6,732 bases of DNA, from assembly GCA_007134805.1 (NCBI GenBank), contig SLKB01000216.1, positions 1 to 6,732 on the forward strand, in the 5' to 3' direction. Positions within the stretch are counted from its first letter, which is position 1. Each line of letters opens with the position of its first letter. Of the stretch, positions 1 to 6,732 are shown one piece after another. Below the pieces are notes generated by a model. It saw nothing but the letters and a program-made list of their open reading frames with translations. It had not been told where the DNA came from and searched no databases. The translations under genes and the position numbers were made by a program. This DNA is from Paracoccaceae bacterium (lineage in GTDB: Bacteria > Pseudomonadota > Alphaproteobacteria > Rhodobacterales > Rhodobacteraceae).

Positions 1-8
1 CCGCCCCC

Positions 9-32
9 TTTCTTGTCATTACGGGCAAGAAA
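9..32 (-). terminator. Inverted repeat after cysE, possible terminator
   Basis: Perfect 7-nt arms, TTTCTTG at 9-15 and CAAGAAA at 26-32, enclose a 10-nt spacer and begin 10 nt beyond the cysE stop codon. Read as cysE transcript, the hairpin is AT-rich and is followed by a G-run rather than a U-tract, so it is not a classic intrinsic terminator. It could still pause polymerase or protect the 3' end of the message. The position supports a 3'-end role; the mechanism is inference. Confidence 0.3.
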
Positions 33-42
33 ACTCCAGATC

Positions 43-861
43 TCAGATTTCGCCACGGAAAAGCTGGTCCATGGTTTGCGAAGGCTGCGCGCAACCCGCC
101 TCGCCCACGATCCGCGCCGGGATGCCGGCCACGGTCTTGCGCGCAGGCACATTCTCCAGCACCACCGAGCCCGAAGCGATCCGCGCGCAATCGCCAACGC
201 GGATATTGCCCAGCACCTTGGCCCCGGCCCCGATCAGCACACCACAGCCGATCTTGGGGTGGCGGTCGCCATCTTCCTTGCCGGTCCCGCCCAGCGTCAC
301 CGAATGCAGCATCGAGACATTATCGCCCACCACTGCCGTCTCGCCGATGACGATGGAATGCGCGTGGTCGATCATGATGCCCTTGCCGATGCGCGCACCG
401 GGGTGGATGTCCACGCCGAAGACCTCGGACACCCGCATCTGGATCAGGCTCGCGAAATCCGCGCGCCCCTGCTCGCAGAGCCAATGCGCGATGCGGTAAG
501 CCTGCACAGCCTGAAAACCCTTGAAATACAAGAGCGGCTTCATGAAGCGGTTGCAGGCCGGGTCACGCTCATAGGTCGCAACGATATCGGCCCGTGCCGC
601 CTCGCCGAGGCTCGGATCATCGGCATGGGCCTGATCCATGATCTCGCGCAGAATCTGCTCGGACATTTCGGCCGAGGCCAGCTTCTGTGACAGCCGGAAC
701 GACAGCGCCTGCTCCAGCGTCTGGTGATGCAAAACCGAAGAGTGAAACATGCCGCCCAGCAGCGGCTCGCGCGCAACGGCCTCGGTCACTTCCTCGCGGA
801 TACGACTCCAGACAGGGTCGAGCCGGGCAAGGTTTTCTACAGAGATTGAGCGGGTCGACAT
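43..861 (-). CDS. cysE: Serine O-acetyltransferase CysE
   Basis: Cytoplasmic enzyme that acetylates L-serine with acetyl-CoA to give O-acetylserine, the first committed step of cysteine synthesis. The 272-residue protein has the usual family length. Residues about 8-140 form the helical N-terminal domain, and about 150-245 form the left-handed beta-helix of hexapeptide repeats. Residues matching the E. coli catalytic set are visible: Asp151, the Asp165-His166 pair, and His201 in GDRHPKI, after the TLGGTGK loop. The protein ends in Glu-Ile; a C-terminal Ile is what inserts into the CysK active site in the cysteine synthase complex, so this enzyme probably forms that complex. The ATG at 861 was chosen because it is preceded by AAGGA 9 nt upstream and begins the family's normal N-terminus; the frame stays open further upstream but adds only non-family sequence. 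It lies 68 nt downstream of the olsB-like gene on the same strand. Confidence 0.95.
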   Translation of the reverse strand: MSTRSISVENLARLDPVWSRIREEVTEAVAREPLLGGMFHSSVLHHQTLEQALSFRLSQKLASAEMSEQILREIMDQAHADDPSLGEAARADIVATYERDPACNRFMKPLLYFKGFQAVQAYRIAHWLCEQGRADFASLIQMRVSEVFGVDIHPGARIGKGIMIDHAHSIVIGETAVVGDNVSMLHSVTLGGTGKEDGDRHPKIGCGVLIGAGAKVLGNIRVGDCARIASGSVVLENVPARKTVAGIPARIVGEAGCAQPSQTMDQLFRGEI

Positions 862-929
862 GGCCGGGCATCCTTTTTTCGCTGCCTTGATAGCAGGGGA
901 AGAAATAAGTATTTTGACGCCGAAAACAA
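862..929 (-). promoter_or_regulatory. AT-rich cysE leader, possible promoter
   Basis: This 68-nt gap between the olsB-like stop and the cysE start is clearly richer in A/T than the surrounding coding DNA. It carries the cysE Shine-Dalgarno (AAGGA at 875-871). On the minus strand a TTGTTT at 929-924 could act as a -35, but no convincing -10 sits at 16-18 nt. The composition suggests a local promoter; read-through from the upstream gene is equally possible. Confidence 0.25.
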
Positions 930-1709
930 CTATGCGCGCGCGAGCGCCTGCAGCACGCGCAGGCGCGCTGGAGGGATGCGCGCTGTTTCGACCGCCGCGA
1001 AGACATGCAAAGTGTCGAGATCCGGGTCGCAGACAGCGTGATCCGAGACCCAACCACCCATCCCAAGATACATCCGCAACAGCGACGGCATGTCGCGCAG
1101 CCCCTCGCTCGCATCGCTTGCACCGCGCGGCAAATCAAACGCACCTGCGCTATGGCGGCGCGGGCGCAACGCCTCGGGTCCGATGTGATTCGCCGCGAGG
1201 TGGCGCAGCGCGGCCACGTGGCGCGCGGGGTCTGCCCCGTGGAAAGACGCGCAGCCTACCAGCATGTCGGCGCGCTGCGCAACGGCGCAGCGCGTCAGGG
1301 CCGCAAGCAGCGCGCGCAGGATATCAGGGTTCTGCATCCAGCCGTCCGCAATGCAGATGCGCCCGATCTCCAGCAGACGTTTGCGCGACGCGGCGAGTCG
1401 CCCAAGATCATAGAATTGCCCTGTATAGCAGCCCGCGATGGATGCTGGCTCGGCCAGCAGGCGCAGCCTTGCGGCTGCGAGCGCGGCGGCGCCCGCTGAT
1501 GCGCGGATCAGCACATGCTGGCAGGCGTGGTCGAAGCTATCAAGATCGCTGCCATCCTGACGACCCCGGAACCTTCCCGAGCGAAGGCGCAGCACATCCG
1601 CCATGTCAGCCTCACTTGCTGCAAGGCCAATGCGCAGCCGGCCGCAGACGAAGCTGCCCTCTGCATCCTTGTTGCGCGCCCTTGGCTGGCCGGGTGAGGA
1701 ATGTGGCAT
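930..1709 (-). CDS. olsB: OlsB-type GNAT acyltransferase (ornithine-acyl-ACP N-acyltransferase)
   Basis: Probably transfers a 3-hydroxyacyl group from acyl-carrier protein to the alpha-amino group of ornithine, making lyso-ornithine lipid, a phosphorus-free membrane lipid precursor. The 259-residue protein shows family landmarks in order: an R-x-R-F segment near 44-48; FDHACQHVLI at 59-68 (family FD..CDHLLV); YTGQFYDL at 95-102; EIGRICI at 114-120 (ELGR.CV); VGCASFHGADP at 151-161 (the GCASF.GTDP signature); and a C-terminal block around 207-245 with the MYLGMGGWVSDHAVCDPDL pattern and TARIP. No signal peptide or membrane segment is seen. The start at 1709 has a strong AAGGAGG 8 nt upstream. 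It lies 34 nt after bamE and is probably cotranscribed with it. The usual second enzyme, OlsA, is not adjacent; cysE is in that position. Family assignment is firm, but the substrate is inferred from the family, and many databases label such proteins only as GNAT or hemolysin-like. Confidence 0.8.
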   Translation of the reverse strand: MPHSSPGQPRARNKDAEGSFVCGRLRIGLAASEADMADVLRLRSGRFRGRQDGSDLDSFDHACQHVLIRASAGAAALAAARLRLLAEPASIAGCYTGQFYDLGRLAASRKRLLEIGRICIADGWMQNPDILRALLAALTRCAVAQRADMLVGCASFHGADPARHVAALRHLAANHIGPEALRPRRHSAGAFDLPRGASDASEGLRDMPSLLRMYLGMGGWVSDHAVCDPDLDTLHVFAAVETARIPPARLRVLQALARA

Positions 1710-1743
1710 TTTCCCTGCCTCCTTCCCCCATCTGCTTGCGGTA

Positions 1744-2196
1744 CTAGTTGCGCCCGATCATCTGGGCCGGATTGAACTGGCCGATATTGCCCAGAAGCTG
1801 ACGCAGCAGCGTCATGCCCGTTGGCCCGGTCGAGGTGACACGCCGCGTCAGCGGAACGACCTCGCCATCTTCCAGCCCGAAGCGCTCGATATTCGCGACC
1901 CGGTTGGCACCGTCGAAAGTGATCGCCACCACTTCGCGATTGACCTCGACCGGCGCGCGCCAGCCGCGCTCGACCCAGTCGCTCTGGACGTAATACCAGG
2001 CCGACCCCTCCATCACGCCCGACATGCCCGGGCGACCGACCTTTTCGGCCACGCTCTCGCGCGTGTCGCGCCCGACCTCGATTTCGGCGAGTTGGGTCTC
2101 ATCCGGGGCATAGCCGTGAAACCGCTGCATCGGGCTGCACCCGACCAGTGCCAGCAACAGAAGCGGCGAGATGAGCCAGAGCACTGCAGTCTTCAT
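1744..2196 (-). CDS. bamE: BamE/SmpA-OmlA family outer-membrane lipoprotein
   Basis: A 150-residue lipoprotein likely to be the BamE subunit of the beta-barrel assembly (BAM) complex, anchored on the periplasmic face of the outer membrane. A short N-terminus (MKT) leads into a hydrophobic stretch at residues 4-18 and a lipobox Leu17-Val18-Gly19-Cys20. Serine at +2 after the lipidated Cys fits outer-membrane sorting. The SmpA/OmlA domain follows: the segment HGYAPDETQLAEIEVGRDT (27-45), then a helix ending VGRPG, and strands including AWYYV and NREVVAITF. The start at 2196 is preferred over a longer frame start at 2244 because the longer version adds 16 polar residues before the signal peptide and because AGGA lies 7 nt upstream of 2196. 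That ribosome-binding region is a tandem AGGACAGGAC. The gene is first in a minus-strand group and is divergent from the yceD-like gene. Confidence 0.88.
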   Translation of the reverse strand: MKTAVLWLISPLLLLALVGCSPMQRFHGYAPDETQLAEIEVGRDTRESVAEKVGRPGMSGVMEGSAWYYVQSDWVERGWRAPVEVNREVVAITFDGANRVANIERFGLEDGEVVPLTRRVTSTGPTGMTLLRQLLGNIGQFNPAQMIGRN

Positions 2197-2297
2197 CAAT
2201 CTGTCCTGTCCTGTTGCCGTCCACCCGGCGCGGGACTGCGCCACCGGCCACGGCGCCCGATGGCAGACAGCGCCACTGCGTCCCCGTGCTGTCCAAA

Positions 2298-2326
2298 GGG
2301 ATACAGAAGGACGCCGCGCACTTCAA
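2298..2326 (-). promoter_or_regulatory. Candidate bamE promoter
   Basis: On the minus strand TTGAAG (2326-2321) and TATCCC (2303-2298) are separated by 17 nt, matching 4 of 6 and 3 of 6 positions of the sigma-70 consensus. It lies about 100 nt upstream of the bamE start in the divergent intergenic region. The spacing is ideal but the -10 is weak, so this is only a candidate. Confidence 0.3.
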
Positions 2327-2350
2327 GAACCGACCGAAAAAGCCTATATG
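2322..2350 (+). promoter_or_regulatory. Candidate yceD promoter
   Basis: TTCAAG (2322-2327) and TATATG (2345-2350) lie 17 nt apart, about 35 nt before the GTG start of the DUF177 gene. The -10 matches 4 of 6 and the -35 only 3 of 6 consensus positions. The -35 overlaps the opposite-strand candidate -35 for bamE, so if both are real the two divergent promoters would compete for polymerase. Confidence 0.3.
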
Positions 2351-2385
2351 CCAGAGCCAAGAGGCCAGAAAAGGAAGCATGCGCC

Positions 2386-2970
2386 GTGACCGAAACGCCA
2401 CAGGACATCACCAGGCTCGCCCTCACCCCCCCTATCCGCGTGGCGCGGCTCGATGCGCGCAAGCCGCTTTCGGTAGACCTGCAACCCGACGCCGAGACCC
2501 GCGCGCGGATCGCGGAAGTGTTGGGGCTGGAGGCGCTGCGCAAATTTCGCTTTCAGGGCGAGCTACGGTCCCTGGGCAAGCGTGACTGGGAATTGCAGGC
2601 GCATTTGGGCGCAACGGTGGTCCAGCCCTGTGCGATTACGCTCGTCCCTGTCGCGACGCGGATCGATGAGCCCGTCACGCGCCGCTATCTGGCGGAAATG
2701 CCTGAACCCGAAGGGCTGGAGGTCGAGATGCCCGAGGATGATAGTGCCGAGCCGCTCGGCGCCACGATCGACATCAGCGTCGCCGCGCTCGAGGCTCTGA
2801 TGCTGGCCCTGCCCGCCTTTCCGCGCGCGCCGGGTGCCGAGTTGCCACAAGCCGCGCAGACGCAGGCGCCACCGGGGGCAACCCCCATTGAGGAGGAGCG
2901 CCCCAAGCCCTTCGCGGCCCTTGCCGCACTGAAAGACAAGCTTGATCGCGATGGCGGCTCAGACCGATAG
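2386..2970 (+). CDS. yceD: DUF177 / YceD family protein
   Basis: A 194-residue cytoplasmic protein of the DUF177 (YceD) family, which sits next to rpmF across many bacteria. Family members are linked genetically to ribosome or rRNA metabolism, but no biochemical activity is settled. Recognisable segments are PIRVARLDARKP (16-27), the LRKFRFQGELR...RDWEL block (51-70), the central VVQPCAITL around the single Cys82 followed by VATRIDEPV, an acidic EVEMPEDD..EPLG stretch (112-125), and LALPAFPRAPGAEL (140-153). The GTG at 2386 is chosen because AAGGAAG lies 8 nt upstream and because the long open frame before it (back to about 1603) lies antisense to olsB and bamE and has no family similarity. 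It opens the plus-strand group, with a 165-nt gap before rpmF. Confidence 0.85.
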   Translation: MTETPQDITRLALTPPIRVARLDARKPLSVDLQPDAETRARIAEVLGLEALRKFRFQGELRSLGKRDWELQAHLGATVVQPCAITLVPVATRIDEPVTRRYLAEMPEPEGLEVEMPEDDSAEPLGATIDISVAALEALMLALPAFPRAPGAELPQAAQTQAPPGATPIEEERPKPFAALAALKDKLDRDGGSDR

Positions 2971-3135
2971 CTCTTGTGCGCCGGAAAAACGTCACTATTT
3001 TGTGCGGCTCATGCAATGAGGGCTTGGAAGCGCGGCGCAATCCGTGTATTGGCCCCGAAATTGCAAATCCCATTCCGCGTCCATACGGCCCCATGTCGGG
3101 AAATGCCGGGGATGCTCTGACAACCGAGGTCCGAT
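2971..3135 (+). promoter_or_regulatory. yceD-rpmF intergenic region with weak promoter candidates
   Basis: This 165-nt gap is long for an operon interior and may give rpmF-plsX-fabH its own promoter. Two weak sigma-70-like pairs are visible: TTGTGC (2974-2979) with TATTTT (2996-3001), spacing 16, and TTGGAA (3024-3029) with TATTGG (3047-3052), spacing 17. A tiny perfect hairpin, CTCAT-GCA-ATGAG, occupies 3008-3020 without a U-tract. A frame opening at 2976 crosses the gap but resembles nothing I know. Confidence 0.25.
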
Positions 3136-3342
3136 ATGGCTGTTCAACAGAACCGCGTCACCCGTTCCCGCCGCAACATGCGCCGCGCGCATGACGCGCT
3201 GGTCGCGGCCAACCCGAACGAATGCCCCAATTGCGGCGAGCTGAAACGCCCGCACCACGTCTGCCCGTCCTGTGGTTATTACAATGACCGCGAAGTCGTG
3301 GCGCAGACCGGCGATATCGACCTGGAAGACGACGCGGCCTGA
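3136..3342 (+). CDS. rpmF: 50S ribosomal protein L32 (bL32)
   Basis: Structural protein of the large ribosomal subunit, 68 residues, within the normal range for bL32. The N-terminus [21 protein letters not shown] is the typical basic, RNA-binding start. A four-cysteine zinc ribbon is intact: Cys30 and Cys33 (CPNC), Cys43 and Cys46 (CPSC), followed by GYY. This is therefore the zinc-binding form rather than the cysteine-less paralogue some bacteria make under zinc starvation. GAGGT lies 5 nt before the ATG. The plsX start is 23 nt beyond the stop, consistent with the widely conserved rpmF-plsX-fabH operon. Confidence 0.97.
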   Translation: MAVQQNRVTRSRRNMRRAHDALVAANPNECPNCGELKRPHHVCPSCGYYNDREVVAQTGDIDLEDDAA

Positions 3343-3365
3343 GCGCGCCCGATCAAGGGTGAACC

Positions 3366-4520
3366 ATGGCAGACGCGCCGCAGCCAGCATCATCGTCGCT
3401 CAGTGACAGGATCACGATTTCCGTTGATGCGATGGGCGGCGACAAGGGGCCTGCAGCAGTTGTGGCAGGTTGTGCGGCATCCGCTGAACGCAACCCCGCG
3501 ATAGAGTTCATCCTGCACGGCGACGAGGCGGTGCTCGGGCCATTGGTGGCGCGGCAAAAAGTGCTTGCGGGGATCAGCCGCATTGCTCACAGCCCCGGCG
3601 TCGTGCGGATGGACGACAAACCCAGCCAAGTCATGCGACGCGGGCGCGAAACATCCATGTGGTCGGCGCTGACCTCGGTCCGCGACGGCGAGGCGCAAGC
3701 TGCGGTTTCCTGCGGCAATACCGGTGCGCTGATGGCCGTCGCCATGCTGCGGTTGCGCAAACTTGCAGGCGTAAACCGGCCCGCAATTGCCTGCTTGTGG
3801 CCCTCGCATGGCGAGAGCGGTTATAACACGCTGCTCGATGTCGGCGCCGATGTGCGGGCAGATGAGGAATCACTGCTGCAATATGCGCTGATGGGGGCGG
3901 CCTATTACCGCAATGCCTTCAACGCCCCGCGCCCCCGCGTGGGGCTGCTCAATGTGGGCACCGAAGAGCACAAGGGCCGAAGCGAGATCAAGGAGGCCGC
4001 AAGGCTGATCTCCGAGGCCACCGAGATCGGGCGCTATGATTACGTGGGTTTCGTCGAAGGCAATGACTTTGCCTCAGCCCATGTCGATGTGATCGTGACC
4101 GATGGTTTTACCGGCAATGTCGCGCTCAAGACCGGCGAGGGCACCGCGCGGCTGATCTCGGACACGCTGCGCGAGGAACTGACCGCCAACGCATGGTCGA
4201 AGCTCTCGGCACTCATTGCCGCCAGCCCCCTGCGCCGCCTCAAGCGCCGAATGGACCCGCGCCGCATGAATGGCGGGGTCTTCCTCGGGCTGAATGGCAC
4301 TGTGGTCAAATCACATGGCTCCGCTGACGCAACCGGCGTGTCCGCAGCCATCAAACTGGCGTTCCGGCTCGCGCAGTCGGGCTTTCAGGACCGTATCTCC
4401 GAGCGGCTGGTCTCGATCTCGGATGCGCTGCACGAGCGCGTCCTCGACCACGACATCACCGAGGACCCTGGCAAGCAGCAGGGGAATGACGACACGAAAC
4501 CGGAGGCGCCATCAGCATGA
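3366..4520 (+). CDS. plsX: Phosphate acyltransferase PlsX
   Basis: Converts acyl-ACP and inorganic phosphate to acyl-phosphate, the acyl donor that PlsY uses to make lysophosphatidic acid; a peripheral membrane or cytoplasmic enzyme linking fatty-acid and phospholipid synthesis. The 384-residue protein carries the family hallmarks: [12 protein letters not shown] (18-29), HGDE (51-54), [17 protein letters not shown] (83-99), [11 protein letters not shown] (114-124), [10 protein letters not shown] (137-146), LDVGADV (157-163), [11 protein letters not shown] (194-204), FVEGNDF (229-235), [16 protein letters not shown] (244-259), and [19 protein letters not shown] (303-321). It is slightly longer than many homologues through a short polar N-terminus and an acidic tail of about 18 residues after residue 366, which looks dispensable. 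AAGGG lies 7 nt before the ATG. The last 4 nt overlap fabH (ATGA), a sign of translational coupling. Confidence 0.96.
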   Translation: MADAPQPASSSLSDRITISVDAMGGDKGPAAVVAGCAASAERNPAIEFILHGDEAVLGPLVARQKVLAGISRIAHSPGVVRMDDKPSQVMRRGRETSMWSALTSVRDGEAQAAVSCGNTGALMAVAMLRLRKLAGVNRPAIACLWPSHGESGYNTLLDVGADVRADEESLLQYALMGAAYYRNAFNAPRPRVGLLNVGTEEHKGRSEIKEAARLISEATEIGRYDYVGFVEGNDFASAHVDVIVTDGFTGNVALKTGEGTARLISDTLREELTANAWSKLSALIAASPLRRLKRRMDPRRMNGGVFLGLNGTVVKSHGSADATGVSAAIKLAFRLAQSGFQDRISERLVSISDALHERVLDHDITEDPGKQQGNDDTKPEAPSA

Positions 4521-5488
4521 TCCGATCCGTGATCCGAGGAACCGGCCATTACCTGCCAGCGCGCGTCGTTCCCAATTCCGAATTTGCGAAATCGCTCGAT
4601 ACCAGCGATGACTGGATCATCTCTCGCTCGGGCATCGAGCGGCGCCATTTCGCAGCCGAAGGCGAGTTCACCTCGGATCTGGCCATCCGCGCCGCGCGCG
4701 CTGCACTGCAGAATGCCGGTGTGTCGGCGCAAGAGATCGACGCGGTGATCGTCGCCACCTCCACCCCCGATTTCACCTTCCCCGCTGTCGCGACGCAGGT
4801 GCAGGCCGGGCTCGGGATCACCAAGGGCTTCGCTTTCGACATTCAGGCGGTCTGTGCGGGCTTCGTCTTTGCGCTGGCCAATGCGACCGGGCTGATCGCT
4901 GCCGGACAGGCCAGCCGTATCCTGGTCATCGGCGCCGAGACCTTCTCGCGGATCATGGACTGGACCGATCGCGCGACCTGCGTGCTGTTTGGCGATGGTG
5001 CAGGCGCTCTCGTGCTCGAGGCGCAGACTGGCACCGGCGCCAATACCGACCGGGGCGTTCTCGCCTGCGATCTGAACTCGGACGGGCAGTATCGCGAGTT
5101 GCTCTATGTTGACGGGGGCGTGTCGCGCACCGGGCAGGCGGGCGTTCTGCGGATGCAGGGGCGCGAAGTCTTCCGCCACGCGGTCGAGAAACTTGCGGCC
5201 ACAGCAAATGCCGCGCTCGACAAGGCCGGGCTCTCGGCCGATCAGGTGGATTGGGTGGTCCCGCATCAAGCCAATCTGCGCATCATCCGGGGCACCGCCC
5301 AGAAGCTCGGCTTGCCCATGGAACGGGTGGTCGTGACTGTACAGGACCATGGCAATACCTCTGCCGCGTCAATCCCGCTGGCGCTCTCCGTGGCCAATGC
5401 CGAGGGGCGTTTCAAGCCCGGTGATTTGGTCCTGACCGAGGCCATTGGTGGTGGTCTCAGTTGGGGTGCTGTTCTGTTGCGCTGGTAG
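4517..5488 (+). CDS. fabH: Beta-ketoacyl-ACP synthase III (FabH)
   Basis: Condenses acetyl-CoA with malonyl-ACP to start each round of type II fatty-acid synthesis in the cytoplasm. At 323 residues it has the standard length. The thiolase-fold catalytic triad is intact: Cys113 in DIQAVCAGF, His250 in PHQAN (249-253), and Asn280 in DHGNTSA. Other landmarks are the start [25 protein letters not shown] (31-44), [10 protein letters not shown] (81-90), [11 protein letters not shown] (157-167), and the C-terminal GGGLSWGA (311-318). GGAGG lies 10 nt before the ATG, inside the end of plsX. Its overlap with plsX suggests the two products are made in step, coupling chain initiation to acyl-phosphate formation. 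A short palindrome follows the stop, so the operon may end or be attenuated here. Confidence 0.96.
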   Translation: MIRSVIRGTGHYLPARVVPNSEFAKSLDTSDDWIISRSGIERRHFAAEGEFTSDLAIRAARAALQNAGVSAQEIDAVIVATSTPDFTFPAVATQVQAGLGITKGFAFDIQAVCAGFVFALANATGLIAAGQASRILVIGAETFSRIMDWTDRATCVLFGDGAGALVLEAQTGTGANTDRGVLACDLNSDGQYRELLYVDGGVSRTGQAGVLRMQGREVFRHAVEKLAATANAALDKAGLSADQVDWVVPHQANLRIIRGTAQKLGLPMERVVVTVQDHGNTSAASIPLALSVANAEGRFKPGDLVLTEAIGGGLSWGAVLLRW

Positions 5489-5498
5489 CACCGGGATA

Positions 5499-5513
5499 GG
5501 CGGTTTAACCGCC
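5499..5513 (+). repeat. Perfect palindrome downstream of fabH
   Basis: GGCGGTTTAACCGCC starts 11 nt after the fabH stop. As RNA it folds into a 6-bp stem with a 3-nt loop. The next bases are TTCGCC rather than a T-run, so it is at best a weak intrinsic terminator or pause site for the plsX-fabH message. It could instead be an operator for the ihfA promoter that begins about 20 nt further on. The repeat is certain; its role is not. Confidence 0.4.
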
Positions 5514-5518
5514 TTCGC

Positions 5519-5531
5519 CAAACCCCTGATA
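5519..5531 (-). promoter_or_regulatory. Near-consensus IHF binding site upstream of ihfA
   Basis: The minus strand reads TATCAGGGGTTTG, matching 8 of the 9 specified positions of the E. coli IHF consensus WATCAANNNNTTR (the sixth base is G instead of A). It abuts the candidate -35 of ihfA, where bound IHF could obstruct polymerase. E. coli IHF is known to autoregulate ihfA; autoregulation here is inference. By a rough estimate, a one-mismatch match somewhere in this 99-nt gap by chance has a probability of several percent. Confidence 0.35.
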
Positions 5532-5560
5532 TTGACTCGAAAAATCCTTTGGCGCATGCT
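5532..5560 (+). promoter_or_regulatory. Candidate ihfA promoter
   Basis: TTGACT (5532-5537) is a strong -35, followed after 17 nt by CATGCT (5555-5560), a -10 matching 3 of 6 positions. Alphaproteobacterial housekeeping promoters often have a good TTGAC and a degenerate -10. Transcription would begin about 20 nt before the ihfA ATG, giving a short leader. Confidence 0.45.
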
Positions 5561-5587
5561 GCTGTTCACGCAGTTGTGGGGGAGCGC

Positions 5588-5890
5588 ATGTCGAACAAAA
5601 CCTTGACACGGATGGATTTGACCGAAGCCGTGTTTCGCGAGGTGGGCCTGTCGCGAAACGAATCCGCAGCCTTGGTCGACTCGGTCTTGCAACATGTCTC
5701 CGATGCGCTGGCCAGGGGCGAGCAGGTCAAGATCTCATCCTTTGGCACATTTTCCGTGCGTCAGAAGAATGCCCGGATCGGTCGCAACCCCAAAACCGGC
5801 GAGGAAGTGCCGATCTCGCCCCGGCGTGTGCTGTCGTTCCGGCCATCGCATCTGATGAAGGCGCGGGTTGCCGAAGGCAATCGCGGGTAG
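5588..5890 (+). CDS. ihfA: Integration host factor subunit alpha
   Basis: Sequence-preferring DNA-bending protein that works as a heterodimer with IhfB in nucleoid organisation, recombination and sigma-54 transcription. The 100-residue product has the exact family size. It shows the N-terminal helices ([20 protein letters not shown]), the VKISSFGTF strand turn at 48-55, and the DNA-intercalating arm [12 protein letters not shown] at 62-73 with Pro68 at the tip, then RRVLSFRPS and a short basic tail. The ATG at 5588 begins the family N-terminus ([10 protein letters not shown]); the in-frame start at 5549 would add 13 residues not typical of IhfA. The G-rich ribosome-binding sequence (GGGGGAG, 5578-5584) lies only 3 nt from this ATG, an unusually short spacing. 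It is followed 9 nt later by the merR-type gene. Confidence 0.93.
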   Translation: MSNKTLTRMDLTEAVFREVGLSRNESAALVDSVLQHVSDALARGEQVKISSFGTFSVRQKNARIGRNPKTGEEVPISPRRVLSFRPSHLMKARVAEGNRG

Positions 5891-5899
5891 GATTGTCCA

Positions 5900-6732
<833 letters not shown>

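Noticed and set aside
13..690. Long plus-strand open frame of 225 codons
   Set aside because: It lies antisense to cysE, which has intact catalytic motifs and a good ribosome-binding site. The frame lacks family signatures and is what GC-rich codon bias produces on the opposite strand.
749..1747. Plus-strand open frame of 332 codons
   Set aside because: It is antisense to the olsB-like gene and the start of cysE, and its product is a low-complexity Arg/Ala/Pro-rich sequence without recognisable domains.
1603..2385. N-terminal extension of the yceD frame
   Set aside because: The frame is open but antisense to olsB and bamE. Family similarity begins only after the GTG at 2386, which has its own AAGGAAG.
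2976..3194. Small open frame in the yceD-rpmF gap with a CGSC motif
   Set aside because: No convincing ribosome-binding site, it overlaps rpmF out of frame, and its cysteines look coincidental.
4385..5350. Minus-strand open frame of 321 codons
   Set aside because: It is antisense to fabH and the plsX end; the plus-strand products carry complete active sites.

Overview
The window looks like chromosomal DNA from an alphaproteobacterium, most likely a member of the Rhodobacterales (Rhodobacteraceae/Paracoccaceae). Base composition is GC-rich by eye, codon third positions are mostly G or C, and the order yceD-rpmF-plsX-fabH-ihfA-merR is a conserved block that I recognise from that order. The species cannot be named from the sequence.

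Left arm, minus strand (about 43-2196): three genes are read right to left. They are a BamE/SmpA-type outer-membrane assembly lipoprotein (1744-2196), an OlsB-type GNAT acyltransferase that probably starts ornithine-lipid synthesis (930-1709), and serine acetyltransferase CysE (43-861). bamE and olsB are 34 nt apart and could share a transcript. cysE follows after 68 nt of unusually AT-rich DNA and may also have its own promoter. A small inverted repeat lies just past the cysE stop.

Right arm, plus strand (about 2386-6732): a 189-nt divergent region separates bamE from a DUF177/YceD protein. Next come ribosomal protein L32 (rpmF), the phosphate acyltransferase PlsX, the initiating ketoacyl-ACP synthase FabH (overlapping plsX by 4 nt), the IHF alpha subunit, and a MerR-type regulator that runs off the right edge. 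PlsX and FabH link fatty-acid initiation to phospholipid synthesis. The 99-nt fabH/ihfA gap holds a short perfect palindrome, a TTGACT-type promoter and a near-consensus IHF site beside the -35, which suggests separate, possibly autoregulated, transcription of ihfA-merR.

Most of the window is ordinary housekeeping sequence. The one unusual structure is at the right end. The MerR protein has a roughly 140-residue acidic, proline-rich disordered tail that passes into a perfect GAGCCT hexanucleotide array of 19 full copies plus 5 nt, encoding (Glu-Pro)n and still running at the last base. Its real length and the end of the gene are not visible. No mobile element, CRISPR array, tRNA or rRNA was found, and there is no gene-free stretch over 300 nt.
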